Of a stretch of 64,000 nt of DNA, positions 1 through 8,490 are shown one piece after another; position 1 is the stretch's first letter; the number at the start of each line of letters is the position of its first letter. The translations under genes were made by a program, and so were the position numbers. The stretch comes from an uncultured Prevotella sp. (GTDB lineage: Bacteria > Bacteroidota > Bacteroidia > Bacteroidales > Bacteroidaceae). The notes below the pieces were generated by a model, which saw nothing but the letters and a program-made list of their open reading frames with translations, was not told the DNA's origin and ran no database searches. Location of the stretch: positions 1 to 64,000 of the forward strand of contig CAMJDL010000014.1 in the NCBI GenBank assembly GCA_946404405.1. Reading direction: 5' to 3'.

Positions 1-52
1 ATATTGACGTACGAAAAAAAATTTGCGCAATTTAAAACAATTGCGCAATCTT

Positions 53-454
53 TTATAGTTTTTTTGCCTCTTTCTCCAGCTCGTTGCCTATTCGGTGGGT
101 TGTATAGAGCTGAAGTATCGCCGCAATGAGCAGCGTCACCACCCACTTGTTGTACACATATTGAAGGTAGGTAATATGGCTCAGGCCGAACACATTTTCC
201 TGACTGGCGAACATCAGGACGGCCGACACCAGAAACAGCACGTCGCTGAGCAGCATGATGCGGCGAAGGCGGCGGATGACGAAGTTAGAGCCCTCGTAAC
301 GCTGAAGCATCTGCATCGACGCGAAACCCAAGGCGCCAAGCGCAAATAAATAAGGCGCAGCCGACCACTGCAGCAGGCTGGCACCGGCACCCACCACCAT
401 CAGGAGGGCACCGACAAGGAAGATGGCGTTCTGCCAGTTATTCAGCTGTCTCAT
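53..454 (-). CDS. Small multi-pass membrane protein, function unknown
   Basis: The 133-residue product has about four hydrophobic segments (near residues 10-28, 33-48, 66-84 and 104-117) and a short charged C-terminus, so it is probably an inner-membrane protein. No catalytic motif is visible and I do not recognise a named family. Its start overlaps the end of the DivIC-like gene by 17 bases, so the two are probably co-translated. The order dnaX, divIC-like, this gene suggests a housekeeping operon. A role in the envelope or in division is only a guess from position. Confidence 0.75.
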   Translation of the reverse strand: MRQLNNWQNAIFLVGALLMVVGAGASLLQWSAAPYLFALGALGFASMQMLQRYEGSNFVIRRLRRIMLLSDVLFLVSAVLMFASQENVFGLSHITYLQYVYNKWVVTLLIAAILQLYTTHRIGNELEKEAKKL

Positions 455-800
455 TTTCGTTGGCTATTGACTGGAACTCACGGTTATCGTCGCTCAGCAC
501 GAAGATGTCCTCGTCGTCGTGCTTCATAAAATAACGCTCACGGGCTATGCGCTCCATAGCCTTCGGGTTATGGTTCAACTCGTGAATCTGGCGCATGTCG
601 TTCTCGTAGCGTTTGGTGTATTCCTCTATTTCGTCGGCCAGAGAACCGATATAATACTTATTGCGAAGGTGCGCCAACAGACTGTTCTCACCGACAAAGC
701 CCACCAGCACGACACCTATAACCGTGATAACGGCGTACTTGACAAACGGCAGATTCCACAAGCGAACCACTCCCGACAGAAATTTCTTCATTATCTTCAT
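438..800 (-). CDS. DivIC/FtsB-like septum formation protein
   Basis: This 120-residue protein has a short cytoplasmic N-terminus, one membrane segment (about residues 18-37) and then a charged coiled-coil region with the family pattern ending in NPKAMERIARERYFM. That architecture is typical of FtsB/DivIC, bitopic division proteins that bind FtsL/FtsQ-type partners at the septum. The C-terminal tail is acidic (EDIFVLSDDN). It lies downstream of dnaX, separated by a simple repeat, and overlaps the next gene. The family call is firm; assigning FtsB rather than DivIC is not possible from sequence alone. Confidence 0.88.
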   Translation of the reverse strand: MKIMKKFLSGVVRLWNLPFVKYAVITVIGVVLVGFVGENSLLAHLRNKYYIGSLADEIEEYTKRYENDMRQIHELNHNPKAMERIARERYFMKHDDEDIFVLSDDNREFQSIANENETAE

Positions 801-802
801 AA

Positions 803-860
803 TACTTCACTTTTCACTCTTCACTTCTTCACTTCTCACTTCTTCACTTCTCACTTCTTA
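803..860. repeat. Iterated TTCACTTC-type simple repeat
   Basis: About seven imperfect copies of a 7-8 base unit (ACTTCTTC, ACTTCTC, ACTTTTC) fill the gap between dnaX and the DivIC-like gene. The dnaX stop codon lies at its edge. Related tracts occur at 11686-11730 and, inside genes, at 14763-14804, 13914-14018 and 57717-57772. Confidence 0.8.
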
Positions 861-2648
861 CGCCAGTTCGAGGTCAAAAACCTCACGCAGTTTCCCGACC
901 GAAGGATTGGCCTTCAACAACTCCTCGAGCTGTTCGCCGCGCGTCAGGATTTTCACCTCCTCACGATGTTCATCAACCCGGATGGTCAGCTCGATGCCGC
1001 TATTGTGCAGATAGATCTTCAGCGTGTTCTGTATGCTGCCACGTATCTTCTCCATCTCGACCTGTATCAGTTCGTTGCCTACCACCACCTCCACTTTCGG
1101 CAGTTCGGTGATGACGGGATTCATATTTTTCATTCGGGTGGCAATGCCCACCAGCTTCTGGGGCATGCGGTTGCACATCGACATCCACTGCAACTCTAGG
1201 TCGTCCTGGGTGAAGACGGATTCTTCTTTCTCCGTTTTCTGTTCCACGCCAATCGTACCAGGCAGTATGTTCATCTTCCGATTAGCCGACTGGCGCAGAT
1301 TGTTCCAAGACAGGCCTAACGACCCTGCCTTCACTTTCTGCGGCGTGGCCGCTGCGGGTGTTGGCTCTTGGATGGATACTCTGACTGACGGTACTGAAAC
1401 CGCCGGGGTTGCCGGCTGAGCCGGCTCTTTCGTCTGACTCGGCGTCGCTGCCACGGCTACCTGCGGGGCCGCTGTCTTGGGCTGCGACTGCATGATCAGT
1501 TGCTTAAACAGGGATTTTAATCTTCTGGGCTGACGCCCACTGGCCGGTCCCTCGTCGGGCTGGGTAATCTGTGCTACTTCTATCAGCGTCAGCTCTACCA
1601 ACAGGCGTTTGTTCGATGACTGGCGGTAGTTGATGTCACACTGATTCATTACCTGCAATGCCTTATATAAGAAAGGTGTAGGGCAGCGCTGGGCTTGCTC
1701 CTGATAGCGCTGACGCTGCTGTTCGCTCACCTCGAGCAGGGGCAGCGTCTGCGGGTCCTTGGCCATCAGCACATTGCGAACGTGCTTGGCCAGGCCCTGA
1801 ACAAGCAGTCCACCGTCGAAACCCTTGTTAATAACGTCGTTCAGCAGTACCATCGCCTCGCTCACCTTGTTCTCAAGCGCATAGTCCACGAGCCGGAAGT
1901 AGTACTCCGAGTCGAGCACGTTTAGGTCTTCTATCACCTTCTGGTAGGTGATGTTGCCCTGACAGAACGAGGCTGCCTGGTCGAAGATGGAGAGGGCGTC
2001 GCGCATACCGCCATCGGCCTTCTCGGCAATCACGGCGAGTGCCTCCTCCTCATATCCGATGCCCTCCTTCTCGGCCACATGCTTCAGGTGGTCTATCGTG
2101 TTGGCCACCGTCATGCGCTCGAAGTCGTAAATCTGGCAGCGGCTCAGGATGGTCGGCAGAATCTTGTGCTTCTCGGTCGTAGCCAGGATGAAGATGACGT
2201 GTGCGGGCGGTTCCTCCAGCGTCTTCAGGAAGGCGTTGAAAGCCGCCGTCGAGAGCATGTGGACCTCGTCGATGATAAATACCTTGTACTTGCCCAGCTG
2301 CGGTGGGATGCGCGTCTGCTCCATCAGCGTCTTGATGTGCTCGACCGAATTGTTCGAGGCGGCGTCCAGCTCAAAGATGTTCAGCGAACGCTGCTCGTTG
2401 AACGACTGGCACGACTCGCACTCGTTGCAGGCCTCGCCCTCAGCCGTCGGGTTCTGACAGTTGATTGCCTTGGCAAAGATGCGGGCACACGTCGTCTTAC
2501 CCACCCCACGAGGACCGCAGAACAGGTAGGCATGCGCCAGCTTTCCCGACTTGACCGCATTCTTCAGCGTCGTCGTCAGGGCCGACTGGCCAACCACCGT
2601 GTCGAACGACATCGGGCGGTACTTGCGTGCCGAAACAATATACTCCAT
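858..2648 (-). CDS. dnaX: DNA polymerase III subunit gamma/tau (clamp loader ATPase)
   Basis: DnaX is the ATPase core of the clamp loader that places the sliding clamp on primed DNA. In this 596-residue protein the Walker A motif GPRGVGKTT is at residues 45-53. A four-cysteine zinc module follows (first Cys at 64, then a CNECESC cluster), and then Walker B IIDEVHML and the LEEPPAHVIFILATTE sensor region. Beyond about residue 365 the sequence turns into a proline/alanine/glutamine-rich linker and then a C-terminal tau-like domain. A promoter is visible just upstream (2672-2703). The N-terminal half is textbook DnaX; I did not find a convincing slippery site for a shorter gamma form. Confidence 0.97.
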   Translation of the reverse strand: MEYIVSARKYRPMSFDTVVGQSALTTTLKNAVKSGKLAHAYLFCGPRGVGKTTCARIFAKAINCQNPTAEGEACNECESCQSFNEQRSLNIFELDAASNNSVEHIKTLMEQTRIPPQLGKYKVFIIDEVHMLSTAAFNAFLKTLEEPPAHVIFILATTEKHKILPTILSRCQIYDFERMTVANTIDHLKHVAEKEGIGYEEEALAVIAEKADGGMRDALSIFDQAASFCQGNITYQKVIEDLNVLDSEYYFRLVDYALENKVSEAMVLLNDVINKGFDGGLLVQGLAKHVRNVLMAKDPQTLPLLEVSEQQRQRYQEQAQRCPTPFLYKALQVMNQCDINYRQSSNKRLLVELTLIEVAQITQPDEGPASGRQPRRLKSLFKQLIMQSQPKTAAPQVAVAATPSQTKEPAQPATPAVSVPSVRVSIQEPTPAAATPQKVKAGSLGLSWNNLRQSANRKMNILPGTIGVEQKTEKEESVFTQDDLELQWMSMCNRMPQKLVGIATRMKNMNPVITELPKVEVVVGNELIQVEMEKIRGSIQNTLKIYLHNSGIELTIRVDEHREEVKILTRGEQLEELLKANPSVGKLREVFDLELA

Positions 2649-2671
2649 AATAGTGCTTTGGTTTTAGGCTG

Positions 2672-2703
2672 CAAAAATAATCAATATTTTCCGAAACGCC
2701 AAA
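2672..2703 (-). promoter_or_regulatory. Bacteroidetes-type promoter of dnaX
   Basis: Read on the minus strand, a TTTG box at 2703-2700 is followed after 20 bases by TATTTTTG at 2679-2672, matching the TTTG / TAnnTTTG consensus. The dnaX start codon is about 24 bases further on. Confidence 0.65.
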
Positions 2704-2726
2704 CAATAATGAAGCAAAATGTTGAA

Positions 2727-2753
2727 GAAAAAAAAGTCCGTCATTGACGGACT
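2727..2753 (-). terminator. Intrinsic terminator overlapping the end of the SGNH hydrolase gene
   Basis: On the minus strand, arms AGTCCGTC and GACGGACT form a perfect 8-base-pair stem with a 3-base loop, followed by a run of eight T. The stop codon of the SGNH hydrolase gene (2743-2741) lies inside the stem, so the terminator starts within the coding region. Confidence 0.85.
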
Positions 2754-4582
2754 ATTATTTTGCGGGAAACGACGGCTCCATCATCGGAGCGCAACACTTC
2801 AATACGTGGACCTCTATAATGGGGTTTCAGCCTCGTGCCACTCAACGAGTAAATCTCGACATTGCCGTTGGCATGATTGTATAAGGCGGGGGCGGCAACC
2901 GCAGTTGTGGTTCCTCCCATTCCTGTTGGCGGCTCTGGGTCAGCAGTAACACACAGTTTGTCGATGCAGGCTCCGTCCTCACGGCCGCCGATGGTCAACT
3001 GGTGAGAGCCTGCCTGCATAAAGCCACTGTAAAGCTGCTTCCAGTCCCAGGAGCCACCAGTATAGAGTCCGTTGGCAAAATCGTTCATCGCGCCGTCAAG
3101 TCCTATCCAATAACTGTCGTCGTCCCAAGAAGGGCAGTTTACTCGCGCATAAATATAATAGGTGTTAGCTGATGGAACTGCAAAAGGCAGAGTCAGCATA
3201 TTGGCACTGTCGGTTGGGGCTGCATTGGTGATGTTGTTCACCGTCTGAAGATACTTGCCGCCTGACGCCGACTCGTCTTCCTCAAGACGGAATAACCGGC
3301 CAATCGCATCGGTGCGCAGGTCCTCGGCCTCCTGCCAAAGCAGCACTTCGCCATATTCCTCGGCCTCGTCATCAGCTGCCAGCGGGTCGGTCTTGGTGAA
3401 GATGTTCAGGTCGATACAGCCGCCCATCGTCTCATAGCCTTTGGCATTCAGGTGGAGCCAGTCGTTCTCGAAGAGAAACTCCCGCTGCATGGCTATGGTG
3501 TCCTGCGGATTGCGCACGGCCTTGTCGAAATCAATGACGCCATCGAGCATCTTCGTAGTGCGTATCCACTTGTTCAGCGTGCTGCGTCCGTTCTCGTGGT
3601 CAGCCGAATAGTAATTGTTGCCCTTGAACGGCGTGATCGTTCCACCAAACACATAGATGCCCTTCTGGTGGGCCTCACGGATTATCTGCTTGTAGACGTC
3701 GATGATACGCCGTGCTGTCTGTACGCCGTTACCAGCCGAGCCCAAGTCGTTGACAGCCTCGAAAAGAATGATCCACTTGACGCCTTCCTGGCCAAGCAGG
3801 TCGCGCTGGTAGCGGTTCACGGCAGCAGGCCCAAGACCGCCGCCAAGAACACAGTTGCCGCCGATGCCCATATTGAGCACACCCACCTGACTGGTGGCCT
3901 CGTTGGCCAACAGCCGGCGAGAGAGCACGTCGGCCCAGCGGTTCTGCTGGTTAGTGGTCGAGCCACGACCGTCGGTAATCGAGTTGCCAAGAATGGCCAC
4001 AGCTCCGGCCTCCTCGGCAGCCTCGACCTCGAGCGCCAGAATGTTGTACCAATGGTCGGTTGTAACGGCTCCGCTGAAGTCGGTGGTATTTCCTGCCTTC
4101 AGGTATGACGTGGTTCGCGAGCCGGGATGCCCGCTTACACTCGTTGACGACGCAGCGCCATAGTGGATAGTGATGGCCACGTTCTGGCGGTTGCCAATAT
4201 GGAAATCGACTGGGTCGGAAACGGCCTTTCCACCAACCGGCATGTTCACGGAAGCCTTACCGTCGAAAGTCAGGCTGACGGTCGACGCCTCGTCTATCTC
4301 GCTACTGCTTCCTGCCGTCTTGGCGTATGCCAGTTCTACAGCCTTGATTGCCGTAGCCCCTTTGCTGAACTCATTGGTCAGCTTCAGCCGTACCTTATCA
4401 CCGCCTATCGACACCTGGACAATCTGGCGCAGGGAGTTGTTGCCCAGACCGGGCGACGGCGGATTGTTGTTATTTTCCACAAGCTGGGGAGCCGTACCCC
4501 ACGAGCCCACCCAATGATTGTCGGCAAAAGCCGAGACAACAGCAAGCAGGCTAATTATTGCAAAAACTGTTCTTTTCATCAT
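2741..4582 (-). CDS. Secreted SGNH/GDSL-family hydrolase with C-terminal carbohydrate-binding-like and tail regions
   Basis: A signal peptide (first ~20 residues, cleavage near AFA-DNH) precedes an N-terminal beta-rich region of about 170 residues. The SGNH esterase domain follows, with block I GNSITDGRG, a NDLG segment and the late DWLHLNAKGYE motif carrying the Asp-His pair. After about residue 420 there is a region resembling a carbohydrate-binding module (YWIGLDGAMNDF). The end is a Prevotella-type tail (YSLSGTRL...IIVRQ) that may be a sorting signal. Relatives of this type deacetylate plant or host glycans; the substrate here is unknown. The gene starts 10 bases after asnA ends and is probably co-transcribed with it. 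Confidence 0.85.
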   Translation of the reverse strand: MMKRTVFAIISLLAVVSAFADNHWVGSWGTAPQLVENNNNPPSPGLGNNSLRQIVQVSIGGDKVRLKLTNEFSKGATAIKAVELAYAKTAGSSSEIDEASTVSLTFDGKASVNMPVGGKAVSDPVDFHIGNRQNVAITIHYGAASSTSVSGHPGSRTTSYLKAGNTTDFSGAVTTDHWYNILALEVEAAEEAGAVAILGNSITDGRGSTTNQQNRWADVLSRRLLANEATSQVGVLNMGIGGNCVLGGGLGPAAVNRYQRDLLGQEGVKWIILFEAVNDLGSAGNGVQTARRIIDVYKQIIREAHQKGIYVFGGTITPFKGNNYYSADHENGRSTLNKWIRTTKMLDGVIDFDKAVRNPQDTIAMQREFLFENDWLHLNAKGYETMGGCIDLNIFTKTDPLAADDEAEEYGEVLLWQEAEDLRTDAIGRLFRLEEDESASGGKYLQTVNNITNAAPTDSANMLTLPFAVPSANTYYIYARVNCPSWDDDSYWIGLDGAMNDFANGLYTGGSWDWKQLYSGFMQAGSHQLTIGGREDGACIDKLCVTADPEPPTGMGGTTTAVAAPALYNHANGNVEIYSLSGTRLKPHYRGPRIEVLRSDDGAVVSRKIIVRQ

Positions 4583-4592
4583 GTCAGAAATA

Positions 4593-5630
4593 CTAAATCA
4601 GCGGCATACCCAATTTCTTACATTCCTGACGCATATCGTCAGGCCAAATCGAAGCCTGAATCTCACCGATATGAGCCTTGTGGAGCAAGACCATACACAA
4701 GCGGCTCTGGCCGATGCCGCCACCAATACTGAGTGGCAGACGGTCATTTAACAACTGCTGGTGGAAGTAGAGCTGCTGACGCTCCTCCTTGTGTTCAATC
4801 TTCAACTGGCGCAGCAACGACTCCTTGTCGACGCGGATGCCCATCGACGACAACTCGAACGAACGGCCCAGCACAGGATACCATATCAGGATATCGCCGT
4901 TCAGACCCTTGCGGCCGTCCTCGGCCACCGTCGACCAGTCATCGTAGTCGGGAGCTCGGCCGTCGTGTTTCTCGCCGTTAGCCAGCTCACCGCCTATACC
5001 TATTATAAATACGGCACCGTAAGCCTCGCAGATGGCATCCTCGCGCTCCTTCGGCGTCTTGTCGGGATACATCTTCAACAGCTCCTCGGCATGTATGAAC
5101 TTGATCTTCTCAGGAAGGAAAGGCTTCAGCTGCGGATAAGTCTCGCACGTCAGGTACTCCGTGCGGCGAATGGCAGAATAGATGCGCTCCACAACATTCT
5201 TCAGGAAAGCCAGCGTACGGTCCTCACGACGGATAACAGCCTCCCAGTCCCACTGGTCAACATACAACGAGTGCAGGTTGTCCAACTCCTCGTCAGCACG
5301 GATGGCGTTCATGTCGGTATAGATGCCATGTCCTGGCTCTATCTGGTACTCGGCCAAAGACAGGCGCTTCCACTTGGCCAGCGAATGCACCACCTCGGCC
5401 CGGGCGTCGCCCAAGTCCTTGATTGGGAATGTCACGGCACGCTCCACACCGTTCAGGTCGTCATTGATGCCCAGTCCCTGCAGCACGAAGAGCGGTGCCG
5501 TCACACGGCGCAGCCGCAACTCCGTAGAGAGGTTCTGCTGGAAGAACTCCTTAATCAGTTTTATACCCTGTTCCGTCTGTTTCGTATCAATCAGACGCTC
5601 ATAACCAATTGGTTTTATCAGATTGCTCAT
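4593..5630 (-). CDS. asnA: Aspartate--ammonia ligase
   Basis: AsnA makes asparagine from aspartate and ammonia with ATP and has a class II aminoacyl-tRNA-synthetase fold. The 345-residue length is normal for the family. Recognisable segments are the N-terminal GYERLIDTKQTEQ, the central DMNAIRADEE...DQWDWE region, and the C-terminal LSIGGGIGQSRL motif 3 that binds ATP. It has its own promoter (5656-5686) and leads into the SGNH hydrolase gene. Nothing odd is seen. Confidence 0.97.
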   Translation of the reverse strand: MSNLIKPIGYERLIDTKQTEQGIKLIKEFFQQNLSTELRLRRVTAPLFVLQGLGINDDLNGVERAVTFPIKDLGDARAEVVHSLAKWKRLSLAEYQIEPGHGIYTDMNAIRADEELDNLHSLYVDQWDWEAVIRREDRTLAFLKNVVERIYSAIRRTEYLTCETYPQLKPFLPEKIKFIHAEELLKMYPDKTPKEREDAICEAYGAVFIIGIGGELANGEKHDGRAPDYDDWSTVAEDGRKGLNGDILIWYPVLGRSFELSSMGIRVDKESLLRQLKIEHKEERQQLYFHQQLLNDRLPLSIGGGIGQSRLCMVLLHKAHIGEIQASIWPDDMRQECKKLGMPLI

Positions 5631-5655
5631 AACTACTTGTTTTCAAATTTGCGTG

Positions 5656-5686
5656 CAAAGGTAAGCATAAAATATTAAATTGCAAA
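5656..5686 (-). promoter_or_regulatory. Bacteroidetes-type promoter of asnA
   Basis: On the minus strand TTTG at 5686-5683 and TACCTTTG at 5663-5656 are separated by exactly 19 bases, a textbook match. The start codon lies 26 bases downstream of the -7 box. Confidence 0.8.
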
Positions 5687-5772
5687 CAAAGCCGCCAATT
5701 ATTTTTGCAAAATGACACCGATAGTTGATTTTTGCTAACTATTTGCGCCAAATTCCGCACAGTTAACAAATC

Positions 5773-5808
5773 ATAATTCTCAATTCCCAATTCGCAATTC
5801 TCAATTAA
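5773..5808. repeat. Iterated CAATTC-type simple repeat
   Basis: Four imperfect copies of an 8-9 base AATTCTC/AATTCCC/AATTCGC unit lie between the divergent asnA and tRNA promoters. It is a different sequence family from the TTCACTTC tracts but has the same layout. Confidence 0.6.
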
Positions 5809-5822
5809 ATGTCGTACCTTTG
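5791..5822 (+). promoter_or_regulatory. Probable promoter of tRNA-Arg
   Basis: TACCTTTG at 5815-5822 is a perfect -7 box, ending 17 bases before the tRNA. The -33 candidate TTCG at 5791-5794 matches TTTG in three of four positions at a 20-base spacing. Confidence 0.6.
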
Positions 5823-5839
5823 CACCCGCAAAACAGCAT

Positions 5840-5913
5840 GGTCCCGTAGCTTAGCTGAATAGAGCGTCAGATTCCGGTTCTGAAGGTCTTGGGTTTGAAT
5901 CCCAACGGGATCA
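5840..5913 (+). tRNA. tRNA-Arg (anticodon CCG)
   Basis: All four arms fold. The 7-base acceptor GGTCCCG pairs with CGGGATC (one G-U), and the anticodon stem TCAGA/TCTGA encloses the 7-base loop TTCCGGT. The anticodon CCG is at 5874-5876, and the T stem TTGGG/CCCAA encloses TTTGAAT. It reads CGG codons. The CCA end is not encoded. This is the only clear plus-strand gene in the window. Confidence 0.96.
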
Positions 5914-5916
5914 CAA

Positions 5917-5949
5917 CGAAAAAAGCCGCTGAATTCGCGGCTTTTTTCG
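5917..5949. terminator. Bidirectional terminator between tRNA-Arg and the polysaccharide operon
   Basis: A perfect 13-base-pair stem (5917-5929 with 5937-5949) with a 7-base loop contains six A on one side and six T on the other. It can end both the tRNA transcript and the long minus-strand polysaccharide operon. Confidence 0.9.
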
Positions 5950-5958
5950 TGATTATTC

Positions 5959-7353
5959 TCAATAGGCATGCTCGTCTCGTTTGAACAGCGACTTAAAGGT
6001 AAGCCAGATGATGCGTATGTCGAGCCAGATGCTCCAATGTTCCATATACCAAATATCGCGCTTCACACGGCCTTCCATCTGCCACAACTCGGAAGTCTCG
6101 CCACGGTAACCTGTTACCTGCGCCCAACCGGTAACTCCAGGCTTCATGAAATGGCGCACCATATATTTGTCTATCAGCTGTGAGTACATCTCGGTATGGG
6201 CCAACATGTGTGGACGAGGTCCAACAATAGACATGTCGCCTTTCAGCACATTCCAGAACTGCGGCAGTTCGTCGATGTTTGTCTTGCGCATGAAATTACC
6301 GAAAGCATATTTGCGGGGGTCATCCTTGGTGGCCTGCACCTTATCAGCATCACTGTTGACGTGCATGGAGCGGAACTTGTACATCATAAAATCGTGACCG
6401 TCGATGCCCGTTCGCAATTGTTTGAAGAATATCGGACCGGGACTTTGGCTCTTAATGATTATTGCCAAGATAGGAAGGAATGGCAGCATCACCAGCAACG
6501 CCAAGAACGACACGACAATGTCGAACAGCCGCTTGACAAATCTGTTGGCAGGATTCCCCAAGGGATTCTCATAGGTTACATACACCTCGACATCATCGAT
6601 CAGTTCACGCTTCAGATTGATGCCCAGCGTCTCGACCGATACCGGGACATAGAAGAATCTAATCATGTGCTGGTCGCAGAAGTGCGACAGTTTGTTTACT
6701 TTATCCCTCTCACGACGGGAGATACAGACGTACATATCGTCACCAAGGCGAAGCTTCTCTGGAGTGTCGAGATTATCCATCAGCTGATCCAAAGAGCCTA
6801 ATCTTGTAAACTCATTCTCCTGCTGGTCACCGTAGTACCCCAACATCCGATAACCCGTTGTGGCATCATCGAGAAGTTTCTGGTATAAATTGGTGAGTTC
6901 CGGATCAGAGCCGACAAACGTCACCGTTCGGCTGTTACGGCCTATCTGACGGTAACGTCTGATGAGCAGGCGCTCAACAAGCCTGAAGGAAATCATGAGG
7001 ATAAACATGGCGATTCCCATCTCTACCAGCAGGTAGCCTACCGGAAGCTTCAGGTCAACAACCTTCATCAGCAGGTAGGACAGGACTGTATGCATCAATG
7101 TCACATACACCATGCGTTTCAGGACGTCGGCAGCCGACACCACCCGTTGATGGATGATTGTGGGCAACTGGTATTCAGTGATAACAAGGCTACAGAAGCA
7201 TACCAGCACAAACACTTCGACGCGATCGTAGCGCCATTCTGACATATCGGGATGGTACTTATAGAAGAGTACCAGAATAAGGCCTAATATCAGAAAGTCA
7301 AATAATATGACTATCCATTTGATCAGATTATTAGTTTGATTGTTTCTACTCAT
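5959..7353 (-). CDS. Undecaprenyl-phosphate sugar phosphotransferase (WcaJ/polyPGT type)
   Basis: This enzyme type starts repeat-unit synthesis by moving a hexose-1-phosphate from a UDP-sugar to undecaprenyl phosphate at the inner membrane. The 464-residue protein has four N-terminal membrane segments (roughly 12-30, 46-62, 80-98, 106-124), a soluble Rossmann-like middle part, and a C-terminal catalytic domain from about residue 270. That domain carries KRLFDI, the DELPQ dyad (Asp361-Glu362), GDMSIVGPRP and the GVTGWAQV motif. It is the last gene of the operon, 10 bases from the terminator. A second, smaller PglC-type enzyme is at 20114-20734, so the locus has two candidate initiators. The sugar cannot be told from sequence. 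Confidence 0.92.
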   Translation of the reverse strand: MSRNNQTNNLIKWIVILFDFLILGLILVLFYKYHPDMSEWRYDRVEVFVLVCFCSLVITEYQLPTIIHQRVVSAADVLKRMVYVTLMHTVLSYLLMKVVDLKLPVGYLLVEMGIAMFILMISFRLVERLLIRRYRQIGRNSRTVTFVGSDPELTNLYQKLLDDATTGYRMLGYYGDQQENEFTRLGSLDQLMDNLDTPEKLRLGDDMYVCISRRERDKVNKLSHFCDQHMIRFFYVPVSVETLGINLKRELIDDVEVYVTYENPLGNPANRFVKRLFDIVVSFLALLVMLPFLPILAIIIKSQSPGPIFFKQLRTGIDGHDFMMYKFRSMHVNSDADKVQATKDDPRKYAFGNFMRKTNIDELPQFWNVLKGDMSIVGPRPHMLAHTEMYSQLIDKYMVRHFMKPGVTGWAQVTGYRGETSELWQMEGRVKRDIWYMEHWSIWLDIRIIWLTFKSLFKRDEHAY

Positions 7354-7368
7354 GGCTCAAAGATTAGA

Positions 7369-8448
7369 TTAATGATGGCGCAAACGCCAGAAAAAATGAT
7401 ACCAGCGGAACACCGGTTCCCATAGACATTCTGAAGGAAAGTAGGACAAGAATCGCCAATCACGCTTCAGGCGCTGCATGTTTTTCGAAAACTGACTATG
7501 ACTGTTTGCAAGACGATGGTCGAAATGGCCAAAATTGCCAGCCAACAGCATTTCGTTCAACAAGAACCGCCCCCGCCGTTCGTCAACGGGGACGAGCAGC
7601 ATGTCTTCCGATGCTCCGAGGGCCTCTTTCAAGACATACATGACGGCAGTGGCCACATCGTATAAACCAAAATTTCGCAACAGCAGCTCGTCGTGCAGGC
7701 GTTCCTCACGTGAAAAGCCCCGCTTCAGCAGATAGTAATAGTCGAGAATCTGTCGCAGTCCGATTCCTTCGTGGAGTATGTGCTTCGATATATGTGCCAT
7801 CTGATAGATGCGGTTGAAGGCATCTGTCGGCACGGGTATAGAACCTGCACCGTCAGGCAGCTCCACCTGATGGGCACACTGTTCCTCGGCCTGCTCGCTA
7901 AACCAGCGCTGCAACCGACTATTACGAATCAGGCTATTCATAAAAGCCGGCCGGTAATGCACCTCAACAGGAATATCACCTATCGGTGCAAAGTCGATAT
8001 GATGGTACATCGGCTGTGCCTCTGGGTTCGTCTTTTTGCCCAATTTGATGATCGAAGGAATGTCGCCCACCGTCCAAATATCAATGTCGCCTGGAATACG
8101 TGCCAACGGATTAGGATACATCAGAGCATTCCCCTGTCCCTTCAGGACACAACAGTCATAGCCATCTTTCTGCAGGCGTTTTGCAACCTTCACGCTGGCA
8201 GCATTCATCCGTTTATTGGCATCTGCAATCTGCTCAGTCTGTAGGAACCAAGTCAGCCTTACCTCGTCGGACAGCGAAGCGACAGCCGACATTTTGATAA
8301 CGCCCTGACAGAGGACTCCTGTCAGCGACTGCTCGGCAGCCATCACATTGACAGCCTCCCACTCATCGTCCCGCATCGTTGGCGGTTCTTGCTGCTCACC
8401 AATGGAGTAGCGCAACAATGCGAAAAACTTCTCGGCGGTAGGGGTCAT
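7369..8448 (-). CDS. Nucleotidyltransferase-fold protein (NTP_transf_5-like)
   Basis: The 359-residue product has the signature of the uncharacterised nucleotidyltransferase family found in polysaccharide loci. VLKGQGNALMYPNP at residues 101-114 is followed by GDIDIW at 120-125, the likely metal-binding Asp pair. It has no signal peptide or membrane span, so it is probably cytoplasmic. The LicD family shares this broad fold, so transfer of a phospho-group to a sugar is a fair guess, but no substrate is known. It follows the UDP-glucuronate epimerase gene. A paralogue with the same motif order is at 14971-16110. Confidence 0.75.
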   Translation of the reverse strand: MTPTAEKFFALLRYSIGEQQEPPTMRDDEWEAVNVMAAEQSLTGVLCQGVIKMSAVASLSDEVRLTWFLQTEQIADANKRMNAASVKVAKRLQKDGYDCCVLKGQGNALMYPNPLARIPGDIDIWTVGDIPSIIKLGKKTNPEAQPMYHHIDFAPIGDIPVEVHYRPAFMNSLIRNSRLQRWFSEQAEEQCAHQVELPDGAGSIPVPTDAFNRIYQMAHISKHILHEGIGLRQILDYYYLLKRGFSREERLHDELLLRNFGLYDVATAVMYVLKEALGASEDMLLVPVDERRGRFLLNEMLLAGNFGHFDHRLANSHSQFSKNMQRLKRDWRFLSYFPSECLWEPVFRWYHFFWRLRHH

Positions 8449-8460
8449 CAGCCTGATTTC

Positions 8461-8490
8461 GGTTATAGGTTAATGGTTACCGGTTATCAG
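8461..8490. repeat. Iterated GGTTA-type simple repeat
   Basis: Three to four imperfect GGTTATA/GGTTAAT/GGTTACC units overlap the 3-prime end of the epimerase gene and encode its last few residues and stop codon. Confidence 0.5.

Noticed and set aside
858..2648. Programmed frameshift in dnaX
   Set aside because: Both a long tau-like product and the gamma core are in one frame, and I did not see a convincing A-rich slippery heptamer with a following stem.
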